Part shown: in pieces, positions 35,501 through 46,500 of the stretch
How positions within the stretch are numbered: position 1 is the stretch's first letter
How the letters are laid out: every line of letters begins with the position of its first letter
DNA from: Ancylostoma caninum
Lineage: Eukaryota; Nematoda; Chromadorea; Rhabditida; Ancylostomatidae
Assembly (NCBI GenBank): GCA_037903475.1
Contig: JBAJFG010000261.1
Location: 613,938 to 677,937 of the forward strand
Direction: 5' to 3'
Length of the DNA stretch: 64,000 nt
Position numbers and translations under genes: made by a program
Notes under the pieces: model-generated
The model's input: the letters and a program-made list of their open reading frames with translations, nothing else
What the model was told of the DNA's origin: nothing
Database searches by the model: none

Positions 35501-38500
35501 TTGCAGAGAGAAATCGCCATCGAACTAGTGTTTTTGCGGCGAATTAGTGGCGGACGCAGAGAGTGGGCGACAGCGAGGGGGGGGGGGAAGCTCTCTCCCC
35601 TGCGTCCGCCACTGTTTGCGGCCTACCTTCACGATCAGTAGGACGGCTTCCATGTAAATTGCTTGATTCGCAGGTACTTATAGGGAGATGATCATCAAAA
35701 TATGGCAGGAAATTCTATAGTGATTCACTCCGTAACATTATCAGTCTTTTTTCTGGTTTCTTTTTTGATTGATCCATAAATAGCCACCACATTTTTTGTT
35801 AGAAGGGGACTACATTTCTCTGAAAGTATACAGTACCGGCCAAAATTATATAGCCCTCTGAATTTTCCTCCATAACTTCTGGTAGAGTAGATCATTGCAT
35901 GGGAAGAAATGGAAGCAACTTCTTGTGACATGGACTAGTAGGGAGCATTTTGACCGAATTAACATCGTAACCAAGGACGAGTTAGCTAATTTGATAGAAA
36001 TTCTTACATTGGTTTACTGCTGAGATGGAGTCAAATTTGCTTCGTATTATTTGATCAGGGATTTGAAAGCATATGTTTTCATCCAAATGTGAATCGAATC
36101 TATTGCAAGGAGTCCAATTCTTGTCCATGAAATCCCTTCTGTGATCTTCTGTGTATGCTGCAAAATTCCAGATTTTGATTTTGTCAGTAAAAATTTTGTC
36201 TAAAGGACACTAGTTGACAAAATGGTACGATGTCATTCTCTTTCTATTTCATGTAAGTGTCTACAACATCCATAAAAATATGAGCTTCGAAGCTTCCCTC
36301 TAAATCAAGTTAAGAGCATAATGGAGGAGGCTCCGGAAGGCTATATAATTTTGGCCAGTACTGTATGACATCATTTTTGGAACGAACAAGAATAAAATGT
36401 ACTTGGATGAATCCAAAAGGCTGCAAATGCACGAGAAGATAATGATAATACGTAATTTATAGACGAGATCGTTGAGTTCAGCGACTTTGCTCAATTCTAG
36501 AGCGGTGTTGGAAGGCCGTTCTCTGCCTTTTCATCAATGAGTACTCTTCATATTTGCGACTTTTCTCTCGTTTTTGATTTGACGGACTTGTAAGCTTCGC
36601 AAACAATTAAGGTAAATTTTGAGAAAATATACCCAAACCTTCCATGAAGACTCCAAAGAAGCATTACTCGCTTTTTCCAACCTAATTATGAGCGCTGACA
36701 CGATAACCAGGCTAAATTCAATTACATTATTACATCTGAGCTTGAGCTTCATTGTGCAGGGCGCAATAAGGTATAGTGTGTTCACCGAGGCACATACATA
36801 GCTTGAAGATATTAGAGGAAAGGGAATGCAAAAATAACGTCGTATTTGGAGAGACAGGCGAGAAATGCAGATCCTAGGCACAAATACTCAGCTGTCATCG
36901 TTTTTGAGACGGACTATAAGAGCCACGTTTTTTTAGCCTTGCTTTCCGAATCACATGCTGGAGAGTTTAGCGAAGTGCATGTTCGACCTTCGATCATCCT
37001 TTTTTGTTGTCTGATTGAGTTTCGGGTTTCAATTCTCGCATTTATAGAACAGTGAAACTCGAATCAGTTTTCGACAGAGACTAATTTTTAAAGAGACATG
37101 CTAGTTTTTCTTGAGGTAAAAAAGTCAGAAGTACGTTAACGAAAAGCCAAACTTTATTTAGGCACAAAAAGCTCAACGAGAAGTGCCGTGAGCTGGGTTT
37201 TTCCCACTGATCTTACCACCACCTGAGCCGGTTGTAAAGCGGCACAGTCTCCAGCTATGGAAAAAAATTGAAGCATTCTCTAGAATGCGTCAAAATTTCA
37301 AAGATGAATCTGTTTTGAAATTATGATAATTTCAACCTAAATACATTATGTACAAAATCCACAAGTAACAAGAGTAATTATTTTAAAGAATTAATATAAA
37401 CGGGAATTCGAAGACAAGCTTACATCAAATCCTATTAACTTCTGTGAAATTTGCTAACCAATTAACCCTCTGGGGGAGTCTCTCAACTGTCGCTAACATA
37501 TTGTGTTCGAAAGAGAGCACCACAACTCTGGTATGAAGATGGAAAGAGTTGTAAAACTTGTTTTCCCCAGAATGTCCGAATTTTTTGAACCAGTCTTGGG
37601 ATACTAATCAAATTATTCTGTCCTTCGCTTCTCAGTATAGCGGTATGTTTCCTCTTTTGCTAGTACATCAAAACAACAAGCCGTTCTCAGGAGGCTAACC
37701 AGAAAAGCCGACTTCCCAGGATACTCTATAGATGCCCACGCAACATTCTGTTAATTATATTCGCGAGAGGCTCTACAGAACAACAACCCTCTACTTCCCT
37801 GTCAACTACTTCCAAGAGCTACTTCCCTGTTTCCCCCTAATGCTCAGCAAGAAGATAGAAAGAATATGTTTTCTTTACAATTTCCTCGAGAAATTATGCT
37901 TGAAAGGACAATTCATTAACATATTAGTGAAATCGTGTCCACATTCTGTTGTTGTAGGAGTACGAAAAGCTATTTAGGAGCATACATAGTGAATTTGCCG
38001 GATGATTCTTGATTCACATATGGGTGCATAACTTCAAGTTGTGTCGACACAAGTGAGCTATTTGGTATGGCTCCAACGTTAGAGAGCAATTTCGAAAGAC
38101 CACTACGATCCTCGGTGCAGGGATTTTGAGTGCTGGGTTCTTGCATCCTTTTTCGCTGACCTTTGATATTCTCCGTATTGTTTTCCAGATTTTTTCTGGA
38201 ATTCAGTCAAAGAATCCAGACTTTATTAGCGTGCGCAAATAAAGTCTGAATTGTGTGAATCAATTCCGAAAGTATTAGCGGTGCGCTAACAAAGTCCGAA
38301 TACGGGATAGCAGTGGGAATTTCATCAGAAGTAACTATGAGTAAGTAGAGCTTTTTGCCGATTAATTTGAAAAGTGGTGGTGGTGATAGTAACTGTGGAA
38401 AAATCTCATCTATTAATTTTGAGCAGAAGCCATCTATGCAGGATTCGGTTTGATTCCACCGGGACAAACTATATGCTTTCCTATCCAGATGGCAACATCT

Positions 38501-39605
38501 CATTCAAGGACCTCAAATGACATTTCTTTCTTCTTCATCCGCTCGCTTCGTAGGGCAATAAAAATTCCTTCTGAATTCATCTTCAACTTGAGCTTTATAA
38601 AAGGTGAGGTACCTGCAAAATGGAAGCATGCATTCGTTATTCCACTACTAAAGAAGCCTCCTCTTGATCTTGCAGACAATTTAAGACCCAAAATTATAGC
38701 ATCCATTGTTTCGAGGCTATTTGAGAAAGTTTTGAAAGGATAGTAAGCCATCTTGAGACAGAAATTTAATTCTCGTTGTCAGCACGGATTTCAAAAAGGT
38801 GGATCCACTGAAACAGCAATGCTAACCACTCAATTCAATTATCATGATTGCAAATGAAGAAAGGTATGAGAAAAAATCATTCAAACCATTCATCAAGGTG
38901 GTCGACCTTCTTCTACCATCAATAGTAAGTGTACATTTACACTCAACGTGAAGCCTAACGCCCTATATTGTCGCCAACGTCTCCTATTGTGGTACCTATC
39001 GATTTTTAGTGGAATATTGGTAGAGTCGCTAGGTTACGGGCCACAGTCAGTCGATACGTATCAAAATCACGTCGACTCTGTGATGTCAAGCGGCAGAATG
39101 CCTATATTCCACGTGGGGTGTTGACTACAGCAGCAGTCCAGGCAACTTAGTACTGAGGAATACCAATATTTCTGACGTGAGTCGTATCCTCTTAGCACTA
39201 TCACACTGGATGAAGACGAATTGGCGAATACAGTGCAAGTCCACTAACTCCTATCTCAGCTTGCGACTTCCTTCTTTGCAAGTTGAGGTCTTGGCGCTAC
39301 TTCGGAGCTTTCCGAACTATATAACGCACCAAAGATCAGTAAAGAACGGCCCATCAACCTTAATTTTTTTCCAATTTAAACATAAAATTCCAAAATGATA
39401 GCGATGAAAACATTGTGAATTCCAGCTTCGATCTCCCCAAGACGCCCTCAGCTACTACCGCACGTCGTTCTCGGCAGCTTCACCGCCGAAGCGCTCTTTT
39501 CATCATGTGATTTCACTTCTGAATGCCACGAATCTCGGCGCGACGTTGGCCGATTCGTTACACAGGATCTTCAGATACAACTCGCAGAGCACGTCTCCGT
39601 CGTAG
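17505..39605 (+). CDS. Divergent heterotrimeric G-protein alpha subunit (8 exons, 329 aa)
   Basis: Exons are 17505-17592, 18362-18404, 24450-24579, 28660-28808, 31100-31228, 32839-32959, 34949-35098 and 39426-39605, all in phase. The N-terminus MGVSPSSQRF has a myristoylation-type Gly2 and Ser6 but no nearby Cys for palmitoylation. The P-loop is GCLGSGKTT. A helical domain follows (EYYAHNLQHNVLAVWRALK). Switch I is GYVPTEIDILYSYTPTIGL, where the catalytic Arg is Tyr and the Mg-binding Thr is kept. Switch II is ELPGHRIFRRRW, where DVGGQ has become ELPGH and the catalytic Gln is His. The base-specificity motif LLFNKKD is intact. The TCAT-like loop is degraded to SLLNAT. The C-terminus (QSTSPS) is unlike receptor-coupling tails. 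Family length is about 350-360 aa. Introns of up to 6 kb carry many MITEs and a LINE relic. Which C. elegans gpa gene corresponds cannot be said from sequence alone. Confidence 0.9.
17753..17758 (+). terminator. AATAAA polyadenylation signal, probable SelK 3' end
   Basis: It is the first AATAAA after the SelK stop (about 555 nt downstream). It lies inside intron 1 of the G-alpha gene, followed by a GT-rich stretch. Use of this site would keep the SECIS candidate in the SelK mRNA. No AATAAA occurs between 17200 and 17500. Confidence 0.55.
20931..21200. repeat. GTGGCGGACGCAG-type repeat with poly-G tract
   Basis: It begins GCAGTGGCGGACGCAGGGCG and is followed by a run of 12 or more G. Related ends occur at 25658-25849 and 35546-35614. 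The right end here (CCCCCCTGGCTTCCACG) is degenerate. Confidence 0.55.
23105..23248. mobile_element. MITE with TATAGTCTGTTTC termini
   Basis: Left TATAGTCTGTTTC...GATAGTTG mirrors right CAACTATCATCG...GAAACAGGCTATA over about 32 bp. Related ends occur near 19460-19480, 23630-23660, 36890-36918, 62345-62372 and 63298-63320, marking an abundant local family. Confidence 0.75.
25658..25849. mobile_element. GCGGACGCA-type inverted-repeat element
   Basis: Left end AGCGGCGGACGCACGGGTGGGG mirrors right end CTTTCTGCGTCCGCCCACTGCT. The interior holds a run of CCTCCCTCCC. Relatives are at 20931 and 35546. Confidence 0.65.
27280..27591. mobile_element. 312-bp TA-flanked MITE
   Basis: The left arm (TACAGTGCCGGTCGATCATT, then TTTGCATCACAGAATACCGC) mirrors the right arm (GGCGGTGTTCTGTGACGCAA, then AAATGATAGACAGGAACCATA). 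Arms are about 43 bp with few mismatches. The CAGTG terminus and TA flank indicate the Tc1/mariner class. Confidence 0.85.
28809..31099. other. G-alpha intron 4 (2.3 kb), nothing recognised
   Basis: The splice phase (TA / T) joins exons 4 and 5 to make the Tyr of MPYNYKYFVQ, so no exon is missing. The region has a run of 12 or more G near 29214 and no recognisable gene or element. Confidence 0.55.
31229..32838. other. G-alpha intron 5 (1.6 kb)
   Basis: Contains a 107-codon minus-strand frame at 31597-31917 with no recognised family, a G run near 31405, and the TTAA-flanked MITE at 32391-32811. The right edge of that MITE is only 27 bp from the exon 6 acceptor. Confidence 0.5.
32391..32811. 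mobile_element. MITE of the TTTAAAGGCAGTGTCTCACCTCG family
   Basis: Left end TTTAAAAGCAGTGTCTCACC TCGTTTTCG mirrors right end CACGAGGTGACACACTGCCTTTAA. The second full copy is at 43957-44309 and a one-ended copy lies at 26708. The TTAA edges suggest a TTAA or TA target site. Confidence 0.85.
33847..34256. mobile_element. 410-bp inverted-repeat MITE in G-alpha intron 6
   Basis: Left arm (GGTCCGCAGTAAAGTGCC ... CTCCAAAACTCACC ... TTTAGGCGATGATTG) mirrors right arm (CAATCATCGCCTAAA ... GGTGAGTTTTGGAG ... GACACTTTGCTACGGGACC). The middle carries a second inverted pair around CTATTTCCACAGC, suggesting a nested element. Confidence 0.8.
34616..34784. mobile_element. Imperfect inverted-repeat element (candidate MITE)
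   Basis: GGCCGCCCGTTACGCCCACC ... GAACTCGGACGA is mirrored by CGCACGAGTTC ... GGGGGCGTGATAGGCGGCC, with mismatches. It lies 165 bp before G-alpha exon 7. Confidence 0.5.
35546..35614. mobile_element. Small palindromic GTGGCGGACGCAG element
   Basis: AGTGGCGGACGCAGAGAG, then a G-rich centre, then CTCTCCCCTGCGTCCGCCACT. This is the shortest and most symmetrical member of the family seen at 20931 and 25658. Confidence 0.75.
35829..36365. mobile_element. 537-bp Tc1/mariner-type MITE
   Basis: The left end (TACAGTACCGGCCAAAATTA, then TATAGCC) and right end (GGCTATATAATTTTGGCCAGTACTGTA) are inverted repeats with TA at both edges. The interior shows no transposase. Confidence 0.85.
38430..38880 (+). 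pseudogene. Non-LTR retrotransposon (LINE) reverse-transcriptase relic
   Basis: The frame 38450-38743 contains FNLSFIKGEVPAKWKHAFVI and LFEKVLKG, the conserved early RT region of CR1/Jockey-like LINEs (K/W...PL.KK, NLRP for NYRP). A frameshift or stop later, another frame continues with HGFQKGGSTETAM, the next RT block (HGFRxGRSTETAL). The catalytic YADD block is not found. It is a truncated, stop-containing copy inside G-alpha intron 7. Confidence 0.75.
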
Positions 39606-40555
39606 AGGTTCAGATGTTTAGGTGATGGATTGATGTGTATTACTCATGTGTTTACAGTGTTATATGCAAAGGTGGCCTCAGAGCTGATGTGAGGATATAT
39701 GCGGAACTAAACATGCCAATTAGGCTCTATGTCGAAAATTCAGCCTTAGATTCAAACGAAACCACCCGATTTCCACATATTTTGATGCAAATATAAGGGA
39801 TTTCGGAACTCGCTCGCACGCGACACGCCACGTGCACCCTGACATCCTGATTGTCTGGGCTTCCGCATATTCGATTGAGGTATCCCTATTCTTTTCTCGA
39901 TGGATCCTTTGGTCTTACACGTGCGTTCGGATTCACTTCACTAGAGTTCCCTAACATACTTCCTTGCCTACTGCACCATCAGCTGAGAATCCTGGAAATT
40001 GTCTTCACTTCATCTCTGTGGTGACCACTGATGTGAACTTTACTGTAAATGAAGCGATGTGAATTAAAAAGGAACATCGGCCATTTGAATGACTTCATTG
40101 TTGAGATCACGTAAATTTTTCTTCAGTGCGCAAAAATTAAAACAATGGGTGCCCTTGCCTCATCTGACATGCTTTACTATATGGTCTTGCTAACCACTAA
40201 ACATGTACATTTCGATAAAGACTTCCAAAGCTTGTCTCTGTTGCATTTGAACGTTTTATCGCAACCCGTAAATGAAACGAAACAGACAACGACGAACGGC
40301 AACGCGATAATAACAACCAACAGTCTAGACAACAGATGCGTTCAAAAAAAGCACCTAGAGTTCAGCTTGTAAGAGTTTAGGATGAATCCAAGTGCACAAC
40401 TTTGAACAAAATACTACCTACGGTCAATACAATTTTGAATTGAGCCTATGAGTGTTGAATGCTATACGCCTAGTACTACGACTACAAAAAACTACAACCT
40501 AACCGGTTTCCAAGGATGTGAAGTGGTTGGGATCCCTTCGATGGCTGGTCTGCCA
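39606..40555. other. Convergent intergenic region between the G-alpha and release-factor 3' ends
   Basis: Both neighbouring genes point into this 950-bp interval. It should contain both 3' UTRs, but no AATAAA close to either stop was found. No gene or element was recognised. Confidence 0.5.
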
Positions 40556-43500
40556 CTAGTCAAGCAAGCAGTGGTCGAGAATGTGCTTCAACCTCTCCTG
40601 CTTGTACATATCGCCTAGTCTCCGGATCACACTGTCCAGCGATTCCTGGCCTCGTAAAAACTCCTCGACGTTGGGAATCTAGGTGCAAATATTACTGAGG
40701 GGCAACAGGTAAACGTGATACATCCAGGAACCACAAAATCTTCAGAAAAAGTCAGTTTCTACTCGAGATTACTAGAGAAATATGCAGCGTGAAAACACCA
40801 GAGCAGAAAATCTCTGCCTTTTCTAATCGGAATTTCTGGAGCATCAAGATCTCATGCAATTTGGCACTTGTAGAAAATAAGCCACTTGGTATAATAATTT
40901 CGGAAGTTCTAAATGCACTATGAACGGACAGATTTACGAGAACAGACACCCGAGCAGTTTGGAACACTAAGATGGCATATAATGTTGGTAGTCACGAATT
41001 TTAATACTTGAGAACTGGTCCCCACGACATTCGTTGTCATTTTAGCGAATATTGCATGCAGTCAATGTAGGAACCACGGTTCTTACAAAATCGTCGGTTT
41101 CCTTCCAAAAACTAGCCGCTTAATTGATAACGAGAACTGGTCCCCGAAGATTTCCAACCCTCTAAGAGATGTGAAAAATATAAGGATTATAACACTAGAA
41201 ACTTAGCACCTGGTGATCAATAGCCATCAGCTGTCTAAGCTCTCAAGTTTTCATTGATTGTGAATGCACTAATCTTGTCCTGGAAGCCATAAAAGACTAG
41301 TTCAGACTGCAATCGTATAGCTGGCAATCCATTCCGGGTAACAGTTATCTTATTTATGTATTTCCACGACCGTGAAATGAAAAAAAAAACGGATATCGCA
41401 CCTTGAAAATAGTTATATGGTTGAAAACTGGATTTTATTTCGAAGTATTAGGGTGGTAAGAGAACTTGAGCCGTTTTGGACTTTTTTTTGCGTTTTATTT
41501 TATTACTCAGCACACAGTGGAATTTGCTCAACAATATAATAGCCATAGTTAGTCACTGCAGTGTCCCACCTAATGGGCAGGTCAGCGGTCCCCTTTTCCC
41601 AGGAATGGGAAGACTGGGAGCAAAAGAAATCGCTGATCTCCCTTCCAACATGGTCAACTTTGGATTTTTTCTTGACTTGAAATGCCTTGAAAGAGCAAAA
41701 TAAGTGGTAGTCGGAAGGGGCAACGTCAGGAGAATAGGGTGAGTGAGAAATCGTAACCCAGCCCAGCTCCGCCAATTTTTCACCGGTCTCTTTAGCTATT
41801 TGGGGTCTACCCTCATCATGGCGTAGGTTTACAAGAAACTCGTTTCGACTGTTTTTCTCAAACAGCATCTGCGGCTCTCTGAAGCTGATTGGCGTATGTG
41901 TTACCGGTGACCGTGTGTGTTTGCGGGAGCCGCTCTTAATACAATATTTCTAGCGAATTCCAAAAGTAGCAAAGGAGACAGATGTTTGGGTGGGGATGCG
42001 AATTGGCCGATCTTCTCCTTGACGGAACCACATGGCACGGTGCGTTTTAAAATCGTAGAGGACCCCACTCTCATCTCCAATAATTAGGTATTCTAGGAAC
42101 TCCTTTCGATGAGGACAGAGCAGGAAAAACTGGTTTTGGCTGGGGGGACCTCTCGTGGAACTGACGCCGTAATTGAAGTTGAGGAAGGCAATTTGGCTAT
42201 ATATGCCTATTATGGAGAAGCCCCAAGTTTGTCTACAAAAAGCACGTGGTAGGTCAAGGATACCGATCAGTAAGCAAAAGTTCTGGAATTTTTGTAAAAA
42301 TCGGCTTAAGACTTCCTTACCACCCTAATAGAATCCACAAACCCGAGCCAAGTCAACCCGAGTTCGCTTGACTTATATATACTGGAAAAAAAATTCAATT
42401 TCCAAAATGTTTGTTCTCGAAGAAACGAGGAGAATTCTGGTCTACGTTCTGAGTTTTACTTTTTTGCACCAACCCACTATTTTACTGGTTATTTTTATCC
42501 AGTCACTTTATTTTTGGTGCAAAGTGCTTAAACAATTACATGAAATAAGTAACGTTTGAAAAGCTGCGTGACGTTCTGCTCTTTTTCTTGCAACCTTCAG
42601 TACACAAATAACAATGCATAATTACAATTGCTCCGATACTTTCATTTATTACCGTAAACGTCAACAAGTGGGACGCAAAACGCTCATGCAGAACTTGGCT
42701 CTGCTTCATAAAACAACCTAATCCGTGGTTGCGGGAAAATGTAATGGTGATAACAGCCTTTTCACTCAGCTATCCCTCACACAGTTTCTTCGTTGCTTCG
42801 CAACAGTGATGCGCACAACGGGGTGTTGTTATGAGCACTTGGATTACAGCTAATGATACACTCCGAATGGCTGACAAAGTATAGGTTCCATTGAAAACAA
42901 GCGCATTTACACCAATATTTCCCCAGCAACTCTCCTGGATTTTCACGGACCCAACATGAAGTAATCCACAACACTGCAGAGCAAAAATTGTGAAATTATT
43001 GGTAACTCAGCGGCGTGTGTGGGTAGTGGCTGGATTGTGACGATTGGTCTCGTCCATCAATCAGCTGTTTTCAGCTTGGATAAGTGGCCTTCAGTGCGCT
43101 TTATAATCATACAATGTTTTTCTACTTTCTTTTACAGTTGCGGTACGAAGCTCCAAACCTGCATTTGCAATCTGTGGTCGGTCACTCTGTCATGTTGGAA
43201 GTTGTAGGTTCGAATCTTCTCAGCTCGTGCCTTCGACCCAACCTAGAAACTGTTGCGATTAGGAATTGTTTTTGCTGAAAGAAGAGGTTTAAAAATACCT
43301 GCAGTTTCCTGTCCGAAGTGACTTTTTCGCTGATTTCGTCTACTTTCCTTTGCATCAGAATAGCGGCAAGTCGTTTGAATGCAATCTGAACCACGCATAA
43401 AATTCCTGGTCTTTTCTATTACTACATGTTCGAAAATTGTCATCTCATGCAGCTCCACTCTGGCTCACATCATAACTCCAGCTGTTCAAGATTTAATGGA

Positions 43501-46500
43501 AGGATACTAGGAAAACTATGGCAGAGTAAGGAATTGGACTTATTAGAAGACTGCTTCCAAAGAAAAGCATCTGTTTCAGAAGTCTTGTTCGCTATTGTAA
43601 ATGGAAATAGCCAGCGATAACCGATACATCGAAATTAGTTCAGAGAGTCAATGCTTCAGTATCCTACTGCACACAGAAAACATCAACAATACACAGCTCA
43701 GTGAAAAGTAGCAATGTCGGACCACTACGGAAACTATCTGCGGCATGCCCACAAGTTTTAGCACAAAAGCTTCTGGCGCACAAGAATGGGCGAACTCTTA
43801 TGCCAGTTTTTAGGATTGCATCAAAAAATCGAGAGCCGAACTGGTACCGAGGTGGTGGGCGACTACCACAGACGACTACAGGACTTTAAAAGACCACATA
43901 TTTCACATCTGATAGCATACTCATTTACTAAGTATTATGCTCACTAGATGTTGTCATTAAAGGCAGTGTGTCATCTCGTTCCATGGGCTGTGGATATCAG
44001 CATATCCCAAATCTTCTCATCACGCTGATTCCAATGATGTACGTCATAACGCCTAAAAGTGGCGGATATCCGTTTTCGGACGGTCCGAAGGTGCAGGTCA
44101 TGGACCACTTGGGATCGATAAGATCATCGACTTCACGCGTCCACTCTGCTCGACAAACTGTTCCAAACTCCGTCCCGAAAAACATTTGGAAAACGGGTTT
44201 AGAGGCCGTTTTGTAACATTTTGTGTATACCGCTGGACTCAGCGCATCGAGGAGATTCAGGATCCGCCCAAACCTCAAACACGAAAACGAGGTGACACAG
44301 TGCCTTTAAGGTGACGTATCCTGAATTAGTGTGCCATATTTTGCGGCCACACTTTATCTCTCGAGTTAAAACCTGTGGAGCGCCCTACAACAGTGCAGTG
44401 AGTCAGTCAATACTCATTCTGCGGATGTCGTCATGACTGGGTAGGAGACCGGAAACCACTAGTCAAGTACTCTCTTCTAGAATTACAGTCTCATCGTGTG
44501 TTGATGAGGGTTCTGGACTGATTAGACCATGAAACAGCTAAAGTTAGCTTCCAAATGGCACAATAAAAAGATGTAGAAATTCGAATGGTAGGTGCTCCCA
44601 GATCTAGACATATTTAACAGGTAGCGGAACCGATACCAGTGCAGGTTCGGTTTCAGTTGCTGCTCGTAATTTCGCTCACCCTTCATATGTCTGTGGTAGC
44701 AATCCATGCAAACCACAAAATCGAAAGCCTCTACCCAGAAAACGAAGGGCGTGAGAGATGACTACGACCATAAAAACAGCCAAAAAAGTGACCTGCACGT
44801 TAAGGTGTTGGAACCGCTCATCCATGCAGTGGACCACGATTCCAGTCTCCTTATGCGTAAGTCGCACCGCAGTAGACCTCTTGTTAACATTTTGCCCTCC
44901 AGGACCAGAAGCTCGCATCGTCTCGATCTTCACTGAGTCAGTAGGAACCAGAACAGAAACCTGCAAATCTGGCATTCTCAGGAGAACAGGTCAAAGCTGG
45001 AGAAGAGGAGGTGTCGAGATGGGCATTTTCTTTTGTTCAGAATAAAAAAGAACCTCTTCAGGCTCAGGAAGTACGGCTATACTAGCCGTACTAGTGTGCA
45101 TTCTAGACTTGTCCGTTTGCGGAATCCGTTGGACCCTGTGCACTCCTGCTTCAAACCTAGAAGGCACTTTTCATACATAATTTCCATGTTCAGAAGCATA
45201 GCTGAAGCATAGCTATGTTACCTAAGTGCACCGTAGGCTCTCTCGCCTTCCACTGCAATAAGTGCGGATCTTATTCCGCCGAGATCAGAATTCTGCATTT
45301 GTAAAGGCGTCCACTTCCAACCCCGCCACTCTGTGTACCTAGCGTACATCTCCAGCAGTTCACCAGTGAAAAGCATCGCCTCTTGACCGCCAGCGCCACT
45401 AAAGCGCGAATCTATGAAATTAAAAACGATGTCAGTGGAAATAACTGTGAGGTATATCTGAAAGATTTGCAGCCAGATGTGAACAATAATGTATCGGATG
45501 AAGCGTCTTTCGGAAATGTGCACTCAATTAACACAGCACGGAGCTTTTTTCACGAATACACACGTGCAAATTTACGTACTAAAAGACTTTCAATGCATAG
45601 TGTAGCATGGATAGACAAAATTCTTTACTTGTAATCGAGATTTGAGAGGAGATATACTGCAGGATATTACAGGGTCTGTCAAAAAGAAAAGGGCAATTAG
45701 AAGAAGATTTTCAAAGCACCTTGAAACACTATCGTGTGTTTCATATTTGCTAACTTCCAACAAATATAATTCGAGAAAATATCTAGAAATACCTTCCATC
45801 TGCTAGGAATCAGACCCTGAGACATCAAATGAATTATGTAGCAGGCCTCGGCGCGCAAGTGGCTGGGCAAAAACTTATTTCCTATTTTTGAAGTAGATTT
45901 CTGGAGATTTCCAACTGCGAAGGGGTTTCGAGCAAGCCTATGTCTCAGGTACCGTGAATACCTATTAACAGCCTTGACTGAGTTCTGTGGAATTGAGTGG
46001 CCACTCGACAAAACCAGTTGCTCCTAAAATTTATTGTTTCACCAGTTCTGAACCAGACGGGAAATGAGTTCCTGAGCATTGTCCCTCTGAAGATGACCTC
46101 CAAACTGAACCTGACTTCAAGGCAGAATATTCTCCTTTGAACCACGTCTTGTTCCCGTATTTATAGCCCACCCTGTTATATTACCGCATTCAATGTAGGC
46201 GTGTTCCATAGGCACAGAGATCCTAAAATCTTCGACGAGAAAGCACGGGACCAAGCCGACTACCCCTTCTGAGCCCTTCGAGTTAGACATTTAGACATTT
46301 GTGTCGAATACGCTTCTTTTCACAAGTGAATGGAACCAATTCTTTCCAAACTTCAATAACTAGTTAGACATTGCATTGTTCGATCGACATTGTTCAACAT
46401 TGCCGAACTTAGCATTCGATCCAGATCCATTCAACCAAAGGGTTCTCTAAGAATGAGAATATATTAGAAGTGATCCCGATCAGAGACTGTAATTTTAAGT

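Larger units (their letters stand above)
35099..39425. other. G-alpha intron 7 (4.3 kb)
   Basis: Contains the GTGGCGGACGCAG palindrome (35546-35614), a Tc1-like MITE (35829-36365), a half-copy of the GAAACAGACTATA family (36840-36920) and a LINE reverse-transcriptase relic (38430-38880). The phase-0 borders of exons 7 and 8 join directly. Confidence 0.55.
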
